Source: Rhodobacterales bacterium UBA3080
Lineage (GTDB): Bacteria > Pseudomonadota > Alphaproteobacteria > Rhodobacterales > Rhodobacteraceae
Assembly (NCBI GenBank): GCA_002366645.1
Contig: DFBM01000153.1
Location: forward strand, 1,329-9,570
Direction: 5' to 3'
DNA: 8,242 bases
Positions 1-5,852 of the stretch are shown in pieces. The notes beneath the pieces were generated by a model that was not told where the DNA came from, did no database searches, and saw only the letters and a list, made by a program, of their open reading frames with translations. Position 1 is the stretch's first letter; each line of letters starts with the position of its first letter. The translations under genes were made by a program, and so were the position numbers.

Positions 1-555
1 CAAGAGCGTGTGGCCAAACTGGCTGGTGGTGTTGCTGTTATCCGCGTTGGTGGTGCTACAGAAATCGAAGTTAAAGAGCGTAAAGACCGTGTGGACGATG
101 CGTTGAACGCGACTCGCGCTGCTGTTCAGGAAGGCGTCATCGTTGGTGGTGGTGTTGCACTTGTTCAGGCTGCAAAAGGTTTGGCTGATGTCGAAGGTGA
201 TAACTCCGATCAGACTGCGGGTATCGCAATCGTTCGTCGTGCACTAGAAGCTCCGATCCGTCAGATTGCTGACAACGCTGGTGTTGACGGTGCAGTTGTT
301 GCTGGCAAAATCCGCGAGAGCGACGACAGCAACTTCGGCTTCAACGCGCAGATTGAAGAATATGGCAACATGTTCGACTTCGGCGTTATTGATCCGGCTA
401 AAGTTACACGTACTGCGTTGGAAGATGCGGGTTCGATTGCTGGTCTGTTGATCACAACCGAAGCCATGATCGCAGACAAACCTGCACCAGCTGGTGCCGC
501 TGCTGGCGGAATGCCGGACATGGGCGGCATGGGCGGTATGGGCGGTATGATGTAA
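1..555 (+). CDS. groL: Chaperonin GroEL, C-terminal part (gene starts before window)
   Basis: This is the last 184 residues of the 60-kDa chaperonin, the ATP-driven folding cage of the cytoplasm that works with GroES. The frame is open from base 1, so the gene is cut by the window edge; the internal GTG at 10 is not a start. Visible family landmarks are KDRVDDAL near the start, which carries the aspartate equivalent to the catalytic Asp398 of the E. coli protein, then the GGGVAL glycine motif, EEYGNMFDFG and DPAKVTR of the equatorial domain, and a C-terminal Gly-Gly-Met tail ending GGMGGMGGMM. The tail is typical of the housekeeping GroEL copy. Codon use is strongly biased to GGT, GCT and CGT, as in highly expressed genes. 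groES is expected upstream, outside the window. Identification is essentially certain. Confidence 0.98.
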   Translation, partial: QERVAKLAGGVAVIRVGGATEIEVKERKDRVDDALNATRAAVQEGVIVGGGVALVQAAKGLADVEGDNSDQTAGIAIVRRALEAPIRQIADNAGVDGAVVAGKIRESDDSNFGFNAQIEEYGNMFDFGVIDPAKVTRTALEDAGSIAGLLITTEAMIADKPAPAGAAAGGMPDMGGMGGMGGMM

Positions 556-578
556 GTCACCGCTTACCGAATATTAGG

Positions 579-605
579 AAAAAGGGGCCTTCGGGTCCCT
601 TTTTT
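579..605 (+). terminator. Rho-independent terminator of groEL
   Basis: An 11-bp stem (579-589 with 594-604; one G-T wobble) closes on a C(TTCG)G tetraloop. The A-tract on the left arm and T-tract on the right (600-605) make it a classic intrinsic terminator, 23 bases after the groEL stop. Confidence 0.93.
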
Positions 606-639
606 GTGCAAAACCGGCTTTTTCTGAGGCTGAGTTATG

Positions 640-653
640 TTGATTTTAATCAA
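640..653. promoter_or_regulatory. FNR/FnrL-type binding site
   Basis: The sequence TTGAT-TTTA-ATCAA is a perfect match to the FNR consensus TTGAT-N4-ATCAA, a perfect palindrome apart from the central spacer. It lies in the 155-base gap between groEL and the beta-helix membrane protein, past the groEL terminator, so it can only serve the downstream gene. In alphaproteobacteria this box is read by the oxygen sensor FnrL and related Crp/FNR proteins such as Dnr/Nnr. Which of them acts here cannot be told from the site. Confidence 0.75.
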
Positions 654-675
654 AGCATAGTTTTTTAAAGTCTGT

Positions 676-681
676 TACCCT
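676..681 (+). promoter_or_regulatory. Candidate -10 element placed for class II FNR activation
   Basis: TACCCT keeps the key positions of TATAAT (TA...T). If the FNR box centre (646.5) is at -41.5, as in class II FNR promoters, transcription starts at about 688 and this hexamer falls exactly at -12 to -7. No good -35 is needed in that architecture and none is seen. The fit of box and -10 is seen in the sequence; activation is inferred. Confidence 0.5.
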
Positions 682-710
682 CTCTTGGTATTTTTAGAGG
701 AGGACTCGAA

Positions 711-1850
711 ATGCGACTTACTATTATTTATACAATGTGCCTTGGGCTTCTGCTGAGTGTCGGCCTCGTGTCAGCACAAACCGAAGAGACCGAGACGCGG
801 ATCGGTGAGGATATTTTCCTTGCCGGAGGCGGTGTTGTGCACTCCGAAACCGGTGTCGATGATCTGTTCATGGCCGGTTCGGATTTGCTGGTTACGGCCC
901 CGATCTCGGGAACAGCCCATATAGCCGGACGCGAGGTTACTCTTAGGGCCGCGGTTGGTGGCGATGTCTATGCGGCTGGTGAAAACGTCAACATTCGGGC
1001 CGCTGTTGAGGGTGACGTTACGGCTGCTGGATATCGGGTTGATATATCTGCGCCCGTTAGCGGGGATGTTCGTGCGGCTGGTTCGAAGGTGATCATTTCC
1101 GCGCCCGTTGCTGGCTATGTGGCTTTGGCGGGTGACACGGTTACACTGAATGACCTTGTCACCGGTGATGCAGCGTTCTCAGCTGCGACGCTCGAATTTG
1201 GCGAAGGGGCGAGGGTTGGCGGAACGCTGACAGTTTACACGGACTCTCCCGACAGCGTATCAGTTCCAGCAACGGTAGCCCCCGCTGAGCGGGTGGAAAT
1301 TCGCGAAATCGAACAATGGACCGAGGACGGGAACTATATCGTTAAGAAGCCAAGCTTACTGACTTTAGTCGGCGGATTCTTTGGCGGGATCGCGGTCGTT
1401 TCGGTGCTTGCAATTTTGCTGGTCGCGGTTGCCTCCGGCCCGATTGCGCGCTTGCGGGAAAGAGCACTTGCGAAGCCTGTACGTGCGATTTGGTTCGGCT
1501 TTCTGGCTATGTCAGTGCTATCTGGCGCGGCTATTATCACGGCTGTTTCCTTGTGGGGAATGTTCGTTACGCCGGTCGCCATTGTTGCAGCGGTACTGTT
1601 GGGATTGATCGGCTATGTCATCGGCGCGTATGTTTTTGGTGTCGGTATATGGGGTGTGATTGGTAAGTCGATGTCGCCTGCTTTCCTTGACAAAGTCATC
1701 GCTGCAGTCATTGGCGCGACTGCGGTTGCGTTGCTGTCGCTGGTTCCATTTGTGGGCTGGCTGATCACACTGGGCTTCGTTTTCTTCGGGGCTGGAGCGA
1801 TAACGGTGAGCATGTTGCGTCCGCAATTCTTTGCGGCACCCGCCGATTAA
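711..1850 (+). CDS. Signal-peptide protein with bactofilin-like beta-helix and C-terminal membrane domain
   Basis: A 379-residue protein whose function I cannot name. Residues 1-22 look like a Sec signal peptide (MRLTIIYTMCLGLLL..., cleavage likely after VSA22). Residues 33 to about 169 form eight repeats of exactly 17 residues, beginning EDIFLAG33, DDLFMAG50, GTAHIAG67, GDVYAAG84, GDVTAAG101, GDVRAAG118, GYVALAG135 and GDAAFSA152. This is the pattern of a short-coil right-handed beta-helix like that of bactofilins (polymer-forming cytoskeletal proteins). A linker to about 214 is followed by four or five hydrophobic helices (roughly 216-241, 258-281, 286-317, 328-346 and 347-368). Classical bactofilins are cytoplasmic and lack a signal peptide, so here the helix is probably periplasmic and anchored. 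The start is well supported: AGGAGG at 698-703 lies 7 bases before the ATG. It is a single-gene unit between two terminators, probably under FNR control. Confidence 0.85.
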   Translation: MRLTIIYTMCLGLLLSVGLVSAQTEETETRIGEDIFLAGGGVVHSETGVDDLFMAGSDLLVTAPISGTAHIAGREVTLRAAVGGDVYAAGENVNIRAAVEGDVTAAGYRVDISAPVSGDVRAAGSKVIISAPVAGYVALAGDTVTLNDLVTGDAAFSAATLEFGEGARVGGTLTVYTDSPDSVSVPATVAPAERVEIREIEQWTEDGNYIVKKPSLLTLVGGFFGGIAVVSVLAILLVAVASGPIARLRERALAKPVRAIWFGFLAMSVLSGAAIITAVSLWGMFVTPVAIVAAVLLGLIGYVIGAYVFGVGIWGVIGKSMSPAFLDKVIAAVIGATAVALLSLVPFVGWLITLGFVFFGAGAITVSMLRPQFFAAPAD

Positions 1851-1875
1851 AACATTGTCGACGTATAGCGAATAA

Positions 1876-1921
1876 AAACCGGCCGCCCGCAACGAACTTG
1901 ATTGTTCGGGGCGGCCAGTTT
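1876..1921 (+). terminator. GC-rich hairpin, probable terminator
   Basis: GGCCGCCC (1881-1888) pairs with GGGCGGCC (1909-1916). Inside, CGAAC (1893-1897) pairs with GTTCG (1904-1908) after a 4-base bulge on the left arm. Short AAAC/GTTT arms extend it outside one C-A mismatch. The following tract TTTCCTTTT is only moderately T-rich. It sits 26 bases after the stop of the beta-helix protein gene. Confidence 0.65.
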
Positions 1922-1989
1922 CCTTTTGAGACACGGATTGTTGTTGACGTTGGGGTGGTCATTCCGGCGTTGGCGATGTCTAAAACCTT

Positions 1990-2832
1990 ATGCGTATCTT
2001 TGTATTAACCCTTCTTGCACTCATTGCATTCGCAGCTAACTCGGTTCTTACCCGTAGCGCGCTGGCATTTGATCAAATCGGTCCGGGGGCGTTTATGGCC
2101 ATCCGGTTGGTTTCCGGTGCGATAACTTTGACAGCGCTGGTCGCGTTTCGTGGCGGTCTAGGCGGGATGCTAAAGCATGGCAGTGCGATTTCGGCGGCGG
2201 CGCTACTGCTGTATGCAGGGGCGTTTTCATTTGCTTATGTTACGCTCGACGCGGGCCTTGGAGCGTTGATCTTGTTTGGCGGGGTGCAGATCACGATGTT
2301 CACCGGTGCAGTGATCGGGCGAGAACAGCCGTCAATGGCGCGGTGGATCGGAACGCTGCTGGGAATGATCGGGCTTGCGGTGCTATTTGCACCGGGTGCC
2401 GAAATGCCAGACGTGAGTGGTTCGGTTTTGATGGCCCTGTCTGCGGTGGGATGGGGAGTGTATTCCCTGCGCGGTCGAAGCGTTTCCGCCCCGCTACAGG
2501 CAACAGCTAGTAACTTCTTGTTCGCGGCACCCTTCGCGGTTTTGCTATGGCTGGTTTTCCCGCTGGATACGGACGTGACGTTTACTGGAACAATGCTTGC
2601 GATCACGTCGGGAGCGCTGGCTTCCGGTGTTGGATATGCGATCTGGTACGCGACCTTACCAAAACTAGATTCAAGTTTGGCTGCAATTCTTCAACTGACG
2701 GTGCCACTGATCGCGCTTGCTGGCGGGATGGTGTTTTTAGGTGAAACGGCGACGTGGGCGTTTGTTATTTCCGCTGCGCTTATCCTTGGCGGCGTATTTA
2801 TCGCCGTTTTGGGGCCGAAAAAGCAAAACTAG
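1990..2832 (+). CDS. EamA/DMT-family transporter
   Basis: A 280-residue, almost wholly hydrophobic protein of the drug/metabolite transporter superfamily (EamA, formerly DUF6). It has the expected two homologous halves of about five membrane helices each. The first half begins FAANSVLTRSAL (about 14-25), a typical opening of the family. The second half starts near MALSAVGWGVYSL, and the GYAIWYATLP and FLGETATW stretches near the end match the usual last helices. The length is normal for the family, and a short basic tail (GPKKQN) follows. Substrates in this family range from amino acids to metabolites and drugs and cannot be read from sequence, so I do not assign one. No clear ribosome binding site precedes the ATG at 1990, but the N-terminus fits the family. 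The gene stands alone between a terminator and the DUF1508 gene. Confidence 0.88.
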   Translation: MRIFVLTLLALIAFAANSVLTRSALAFDQIGPGAFMAIRLVSGAITLTALVAFRGGLGGMLKHGSAISAAALLLYAGAFSFAYVTLDAGLGALILFGGVQITMFTGAVIGREQPSMARWIGTLLGMIGLAVLFAPGAEMPDVSGSVLMALSAVGWGVYSLRGRSVSAPLQATASNFLFAAPFAVLLWLVFPLDTDVTFTGTMLAITSGALASGVGYAIWYATLPKLDSSLAAILQLTVPLIALAGGMVFLGETATWAFVISAALILGGVFIAVLGPKKQN

Positions 2833-2935
2833 CGTCAGATTGCCCTACAGGAAAGCTTGATCGGATGGCATTTTCCGCGCAATCTAATCCGTGCAACAAG
2901 GCCTTTGGCAAAAACTTAATATCGGAGAATTGAAT

Positions 2936-3247
2936 ATGGCTGGTGAAAACGACAAGTTTGAAGTGTATCAGGACAAGCGCGGGGAATACCGCTGGCGTCG
3001 CAAGGCCTCGAACGGTCAGATTGTTGGTGCGGCTTGCGAGGGCTATGTGAAAAAGTCCGATTGCGAGGCCAACATGAATCGTGATCCGAAGGACAGCGAC
3101 AAATGGGAATTCTATGAGGACAAGCGTGGCGAACATCGCTGGCGTCGTAAGGCATCCAACGGCCAGATCGTTGGTGCTGCGTCCGAGGGCTACAAGGCCA
3201 AGTCAGACGCAAAGGCTAACGCCGAGCGTCAGGGTTATACTGGCTAA
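2936..3247 (+). CDS. Tandem DUF1508 (YegP-like) small protein
   Basis: A 103-residue cytoplasmic protein made of two DUF1508 units, as in E. coli YegP. Residues 6-46 and 55-95 repeat with a period of 49 and are identical at 32 of 41 positions, sharing YxDKRGExRWRRKASNGQIVGAA and EGY. Each unit is expected to fold as a small beta-alpha element. The molecular role is unknown in the family; in other bacteria related proteins are sometimes stress-linked. The start at 2936 is preferred over an in-frame GTG at 2891 because GGAG (2924-2927) lies 8 bases upstream and the DUF1508 unit begins right after. Cysteines 34 and 43 are present only in the first unit (serine and alanine in the second). Confidence 0.9.
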   Translation: MAGENDKFEVYQDKRGEYRWRRKASNGQIVGAACEGYVKKSDCEANMNRDPKDSDKWEFYEDKRGEHRWRRKASNGQIVGAASEGYKAKSDAKANAERQGYTG

Positions 3248-3263
3248 CGCTGGACTAGTTAAA

Positions 3264-3295
3264 CGAAACGCTCCGGTTGTTATCGGAGCGTTTCG
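3264..3295. terminator. Bidirectional terminator between yegP-like gene and purK
   Basis: A perfect 12-bp stem CGAAACGCTCCG (3264-3275) / CGGAGCGTTTCG (3284-3295) with an 8-base loop fills the 56-base gap between two converging genes. The flanking T-runs are short on both strands, but position and stem make shared termination likely. Confidence 0.8.
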
Positions 3296-3303
3296 CGTTT
3301 GGG

Positions 3304-4368
3304 TCACTCTATTGGCGATATCCGGTTGACGTGTCCCATCTTGCGACCCGGTTTGACGTCGGCCTTGCCATAGAGATGCAGTCCCGCGCCGGTGAAGTCG
3401 GCATAACTCAGAACATCGTCACCAATCAGGTTTGTCATCACCGCATTTGCGTGACGCTGGCCGTCACCTAGCTGCCATCCGGCCACGGCGCGGATGTGTT
3501 GTTCGAACTGATCAACAACGCTGGCATTCTGGGTCCAGTGACCGGTGTTATGCACCCGCGGCGCGATTTCGTTCACGATCAGGCCTTCGGGGGTCACGAA
3601 CAGTTCCACACCCATCACACCGACATAATCCAGTGCATTCAGGATTTTGCCAGCCATCAGCACGGCATCCATATGCTGTCCGGCCGCAAGGGTGGCAGGG
3701 ACGGTTGTGGTATCCAGTATGCCGTCTTTATGGACGTTTTCACCCGGGTCATAACATACGACGGCACCGTCAATGCCGCGTGCAGCAATAACCGAGATTT
3801 CCCGCTCGAAATTTACGAAACCCTCCAGCACAGCCGGAGCACCTTTTAGCGCCGCGTAGGCGGATTCGGCATCGCCTGCGTCGGTAATCCGGACCTGACC
3901 TTTGCCGTCATAACCAAAGCGACGAGTTTTGAGGATGGAGGGAGCGCCGATGGTAGTTAAGGCCGCCTGAAGGTTCTCAACGCTATCTATTTGTGCGTAC
4001 GGCGCAACCTTAATGTCAATTTGCGAAAGGAAGGCTTTTTCGGCGATCCGGTCTTGAGAAATGGCGAGGGCGCGGCGGCCCGGGCGAATAGGGCAAATAG
4101 ATTCAATAATATCCAATGCTTCGGTGGGGATGTTTTCGAATTCATAGGTGACGACATCGACAGACCGTGCAAATGTGACGAGAGCATTCGTGTCGTCGTA
4201 GTTTGCAGTTGTGACCCGATATGCAACATGGCTGGCGGGCGCATCAGCCGATGGCTCGAATATATGTGTTTTCAAACCAAGGCGCGCAGCTGCGACCGAA
4301 AGCATCCGGCCCAACTGTCCACCGCCCAATATGCCGATAGTTGATCCAGGTTTCAGGTGGTCAGTCAT
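3304..4368 (-). CDS. purK: N5-carboxyaminoimidazole ribonucleotide synthase PurK
   Basis: An ATP-grasp enzyme of purine synthesis. It joins bicarbonate to aminoimidazole ribonucleotide (AIR), using ATP, to make N5-CAIR, which PurE then rearranges to CAIR. The 354 residues show GGGQLGRM (15-22) of the N-terminal Rossmann-like domain, YEFENIP (75-81), KTRRFGYDGKGQ (147-158) of the ATP-binding loop, the metal-site region NEIAPRVHNTGHWT (266-279), and GRKMGHVN (341-348) near the C-terminus, all standard for PurK. I prefer the ATG at 4368 (MTDHLKPGS), which overlaps the purE stop by 8 bases and has a GGATGAG-like site upstream. An in-frame ATG at 4380 adds four residues but has no spaced ribosome binding site. 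Overlap with purE indicates translational coupling in a purEK operon. Confidence 0.97.
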   Translation of the reverse strand: MTDHLKPGSTIGILGGGQLGRMLSVAAARLGLKTHIFEPSADAPASHVAYRVTTANYDDTNALVTFARSVDVVTYEFENIPTEALDIIESICPIRPGRRALAISQDRIAEKAFLSQIDIKVAPYAQIDSVENLQAALTTIGAPSILKTRRFGYDGKGQVRITDAGDAESAYAALKGAPAVLEGFVNFEREISVIAARGIDGAVVCYDPGENVHKDGILDTTTVPATLAAGQHMDAVLMAGKILNALDYVGVMGVELFVTPEGLIVNEIAPRVHNTGHWTQNASVVDQFEQHIRAVAGWQLGDGQRHANAVMTNLIGDDVLSYADFTGAGLHLYGKADVKPGRKMGHVNRISPIE

Positions 4369-4849
4369 TTTGTGGCTCATCCGGAATAGATTGTGACAAG
4401 GCTTCGCGCCATGCTTCCAGCCTTTCGGCCAATTTAGCGTCGTTATTCGCGAGGATTGCTGCGGCCATCAAGCCCGCGTTCGCTGCACCGGCCGCGCCAA
4501 TCGCCATTGTACCAACAGGGAACCCTTTTGGCATCTGGACTATAGAATACAGGGAATCGACGCCCGATAGCGCTTTGGTCTGGATCGGTACGCCCAGCAC
4601 CGGAATCCGTGTCTTGGAGGCCATCATACCCGGCAGATGCGCCGCACCGCCTGCGCCTGCGATAATCACCTGAAGCCCGCGCTCGACCGCGGTTTTTCCA
4701 TAGGACCAAAGCCTATCCGGTGTCCTGTGCGCAGATACGATCTTGGTTTCATAGGGCAAATCAAGCTGGTCAAGAATATCTGCCGCTTCTTTCATCGTCG
4801 GCCAGTCGGACTGGCTTCCCATGATGATACCGATTTTTGGTTGGGTCAT
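4361..4849 (-). CDS. purE: N5-carboxyaminoimidazole ribonucleotide mutase PurE (class I)
   Basis: This enzyme moves the carboxyl group of N5-CAIR to carbon 4, giving CAIR in de novo purine synthesis, and is the partner of PurK. The 162 residues match class I PurE: GSQSD (11-15), SAHRTP (39-44, with the catalytic histidine) and the glycine-rich GAGGAAHLPGM (65-75), followed by GVP (86-88). I choose the ATG at 4849 rather than the longer frame from 4891. GGGAG (4857-4861) lies 7 bases before 4849, the family N-terminus fits, and the predicted transcription start (about 4874) lies downstream of 4891. It is the first gene of purEK. The C-terminal tail (SIPDEPQND) overlaps the start of purK. Confidence 0.97.
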   Translation of the reverse strand: MTQPKIGIIMGSQSDWPTMKEAADILDQLDLPYETKIVSAHRTPDRLWSYGKTAVERGLQVIIAGAGGAAHLPGMMASKTRIPVLGVPIQTKALSGVDSLYSIVQMPKGFPVGTMAIGAAGAANAGLMAAAILANNDAKLAERLEAWREALSQSIPDEPQND

Positions 4850-4880
4850 TTGAAGGCTCCCGCCGTTTCGAGAAGGCCGC

Positions 4881-4908
4881 ACTATAGTCATAGGCGACGG
4901 CTACGCAA
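4881..4908 (-). promoter_or_regulatory. Sigma-70-type promoter for purEK
   Basis: On the minus strand, TTGCGT (4908-4903) and TATAGT (4886-4881) are separated by 16 bases, giving a start near 4874 and a leader of about 25 bases. It lies just after the stop codon of the DUF465 gene, so purEK need not depend on read-through. The leader is too short to hold a riboswitch. Confidence 0.55.
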
Positions 4909-4915
4909 GCTCCGC

Positions 4916-5134
4916 TCAGGCGATAATGTCGGGGGTTAATTCGTCATCAATCCGCGCAATTTGGTCTTTTAGCGCCAGTTTCTGCTTTTTAAGGCGCCTT
5001 AAGGTCAATTGGTCGGCCGATCGGGTTTCGTCTAGCGCGCGAATCGCGTCATCCAGATCGCGGTGTTCGCGTAACAGCAGTTCCAACCTCACGCGCAGTA
5101 TTTCGCGGTGTTCCATTGTTGGTGAAAAGTTCAT
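4916..5134 (-). CDS. DUF465 (YdcH-like) small coiled-coil protein
   Basis: A 72-residue, highly charged protein that matches the DUF465/YdcH family in size and pattern. The first half reads LELLLREHRDLDDAI with a heptad-like spacing of leucines. The second half, LRRLKKQKLALKDQI, is the characteristic lysine-rich segment of the family that ends in an acidic helix. It has no signal peptide or membrane segment and is predicted to be an alpha-helical hairpin in the cytoplasm. The biochemical role is unknown. The ATG at 5134 is preceded by AGGGCAGG; an internal ATG at 5116 is possible but less likely. It reads in the same direction as purEK, 66 bases upstream of the purE start. Confidence 0.85.
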   Translation of the reverse strand: MNFSPTMEHREILRVRLELLLREHRDLDDAIRALDETRSADQLTLRRLKKQKLALKDQIARIDDELTPDIIA

Positions 5135-5162
5135 GATGCCTGCCCTGCAAGTTGCTGACCAT

Positions 5163-5191
5163 AGTATACCGGAGGTGGGCCCACACGAAAA
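5163..5191 (-). promoter_or_regulatory. Candidate promoter of the DUF465 gene with palindrome in the spacer
   Basis: On the minus strand TATACT (5168-5163) is a good -10; the -35 (TTTTCG, 5191-5186, 17-base spacing) is weak. The 10-bp perfect palindrome GTGGGCCCAC (5175-5184) lies within the spacer, where a bound repressor would block the promoter. Operator function is an inference. Confidence 0.4.
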
Positions 5192-5203
5192 CCCCCATGC
5201 ATA

Positions 5204-5232
5204 CTTGTTTTTGGCGACCTATCGCCCCATAT
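5204..5232 (+). promoter_or_regulatory. Sigma-32 (RpoH) heat-shock promoter of hsp20
   Basis: CTTGTT (5204-5209), 15 bases of spacer and CCCCATAT (5225-5232) match the sigma-32 consensus CTTGAA / CCCCATNT very closely, including the spacing. Transcription would start at about 5238-5240, leaving a leader of about 30 bases before the hsp20 ATG. Confidence 0.75.
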
Positions 5233-5236
5233 TTTT

Positions 5237-5264
5237 GGCCTGACATACCTTTCTCCACGAGGCC
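5237..5264 (+). promoter_or_regulatory. Possible structure masking the hsp20 ribosome binding site
   Basis: GGCCT (5237-5241) can pair with AGGCC (5260-5264), which contains the AGG of the GAGG ribosome binding site (5259-5262). A 5-bp stem with an 18-base loop is weak, and the first base may lie before the transcript start. It is too short for a ROSE element, but a simple RNA thermometer is conceivable. Confidence 0.25.
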
Positions 5265-5270
5265 TTATAA

Positions 5271-5678
5271 ATGCCCAAAATATCCTTCTCGGCACATCCA
5301 CATTTATTGGGGTTCGAGCGTCTCGATAAAATGCTGGAGTTGAGCGCCAAATCCAACGGAGACGGGTTTCCGCCGTATAATATCGAGCAGACTTCTGACG
5401 ATGATTTCCGTATTTCGCTGGCAGTAGCCGGATTTGCGATGGATGACCTCGATGTAATGGTTGAAGGGGCGCAATTGGTTGTGCGCGGAGAGCAGGGCTC
5501 GCGTTCAACGCAGGCTGAATACCTCCATCAGGGAATCGCTGCGCGCCAGTTTAAGCGAATATTTGTGTTGGCAGATGGAATCGACGTGGTCGGCGCAACT
5601 TTGGAAAACGGATTGTTGCACCTTGATTTAAAGCGTTGTGATCGTGAAGAAGTTGTTCAGAATATAGCGATTTCCTAG
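5271..5678 (+). CDS. Hsp20-family small heat-shock protein, IbpA type
   Basis: An ATP-independent holdase that binds unfolding proteins and hands them to the DnaK/ClpB and GroEL systems. The 135 residues follow the class A (IbpA/IbpB-like) layout: FERLDKML (15-22) in the N-terminal arm, PPYNIE (34-39) opening the alpha-crystallin domain, AVAGF (51-55), YLHQGIAARQFKR (84-96), NGLLHLDL (113-120) closing it, and an I-x-I motif (IAI, 132-134) that docks neighbouring subunits. GAGG (5259-5262) lies 8 bases before the ATG. The sigma-32-type promoter upstream fits a heat-induced gene. It is transcribed alone, divergently from the DUF465 gene. No convincing terminator directly follows it; transcripts might run on to the hairpin ending at 6187. 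Confidence 0.95.
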   Translation: MPKISFSAHPHLLGFERLDKMLELSAKSNGDGFPPYNIEQTSDDDFRISLAVAGFAMDDLDVMVEGAQLVVRGEQGSRSTQAEYLHQGIAARQFKRIFVLADGIDVVGATLENGLLHLDLKRCDREEVVQNIAIS

Positions 5679-5747
5679 TGTGTTCACGTGTTTGGTAGTC
5701 AGACTGTGATTCCATTGCGGAAAATAAACCACTAAACAACAGAGCTA

Positions 5748-5779
5748 AATTAAGGCGCAATTAAGACGGAACCAAGGCG
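5748..5779 (+). repeat. Three 11-bp-phased direct repeats containing a CtrA-like box
   Basis: AATTAAGGCG (5748), AATTAAGACG (5759) and AACCAAGGCG (5770) repeat at exact 11-base intervals, about one helical turn, as expected for tandem sites of OmpR/PhoB-class response regulators. The first two create TTAA-N7-TTAA (5750-5764), the core of the alphaproteobacterial CtrA box, although the consensus C after the second TTAA is a G here. A GTTAAC palindrome follows at 5779-5784. The bound protein is an inference. Confidence 0.45.
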
Positions 5780-5783
5780 TTAA

Positions 5784-5800
5784 CTTCAGTTTTACTGAAG
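5784..5800 (+). other. Small hairpin after hsp20
   Basis: CTTCAGT-TTT-ACTGAAG is a perfect 7-bp stem with a 3-base loop, about 105 bases after the hsp20 stop. It has no following T-run, so it is a poor intrinsic terminator. It may stabilise the 3' end of the hsp20 message or be a protein site. Confidence 0.3.
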
Positions 5801-5852
5801 GTTGAAGCTGAATCATTCAAGTTTCGTCGCTTTTATTTAAGGTTTTAACCAT

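Noticed and set aside
2837..2885. AGATTGC ... GCAATCT inverted repeat between the EamA and YegP-like genes
   Set aside because: Seven base pairs with a 35-base loop and no T-run; insufficient for a terminator or operator claim. A nearby TTGATC / TCTAAT promoter has 20-base spacing, too long to accept.
4850..4891. Upstream start for purE at 4891
   Set aside because: It lies before the predicted transcription start, has no ribosome binding site, and adds 14 residues absent from the family's usual N-terminus.
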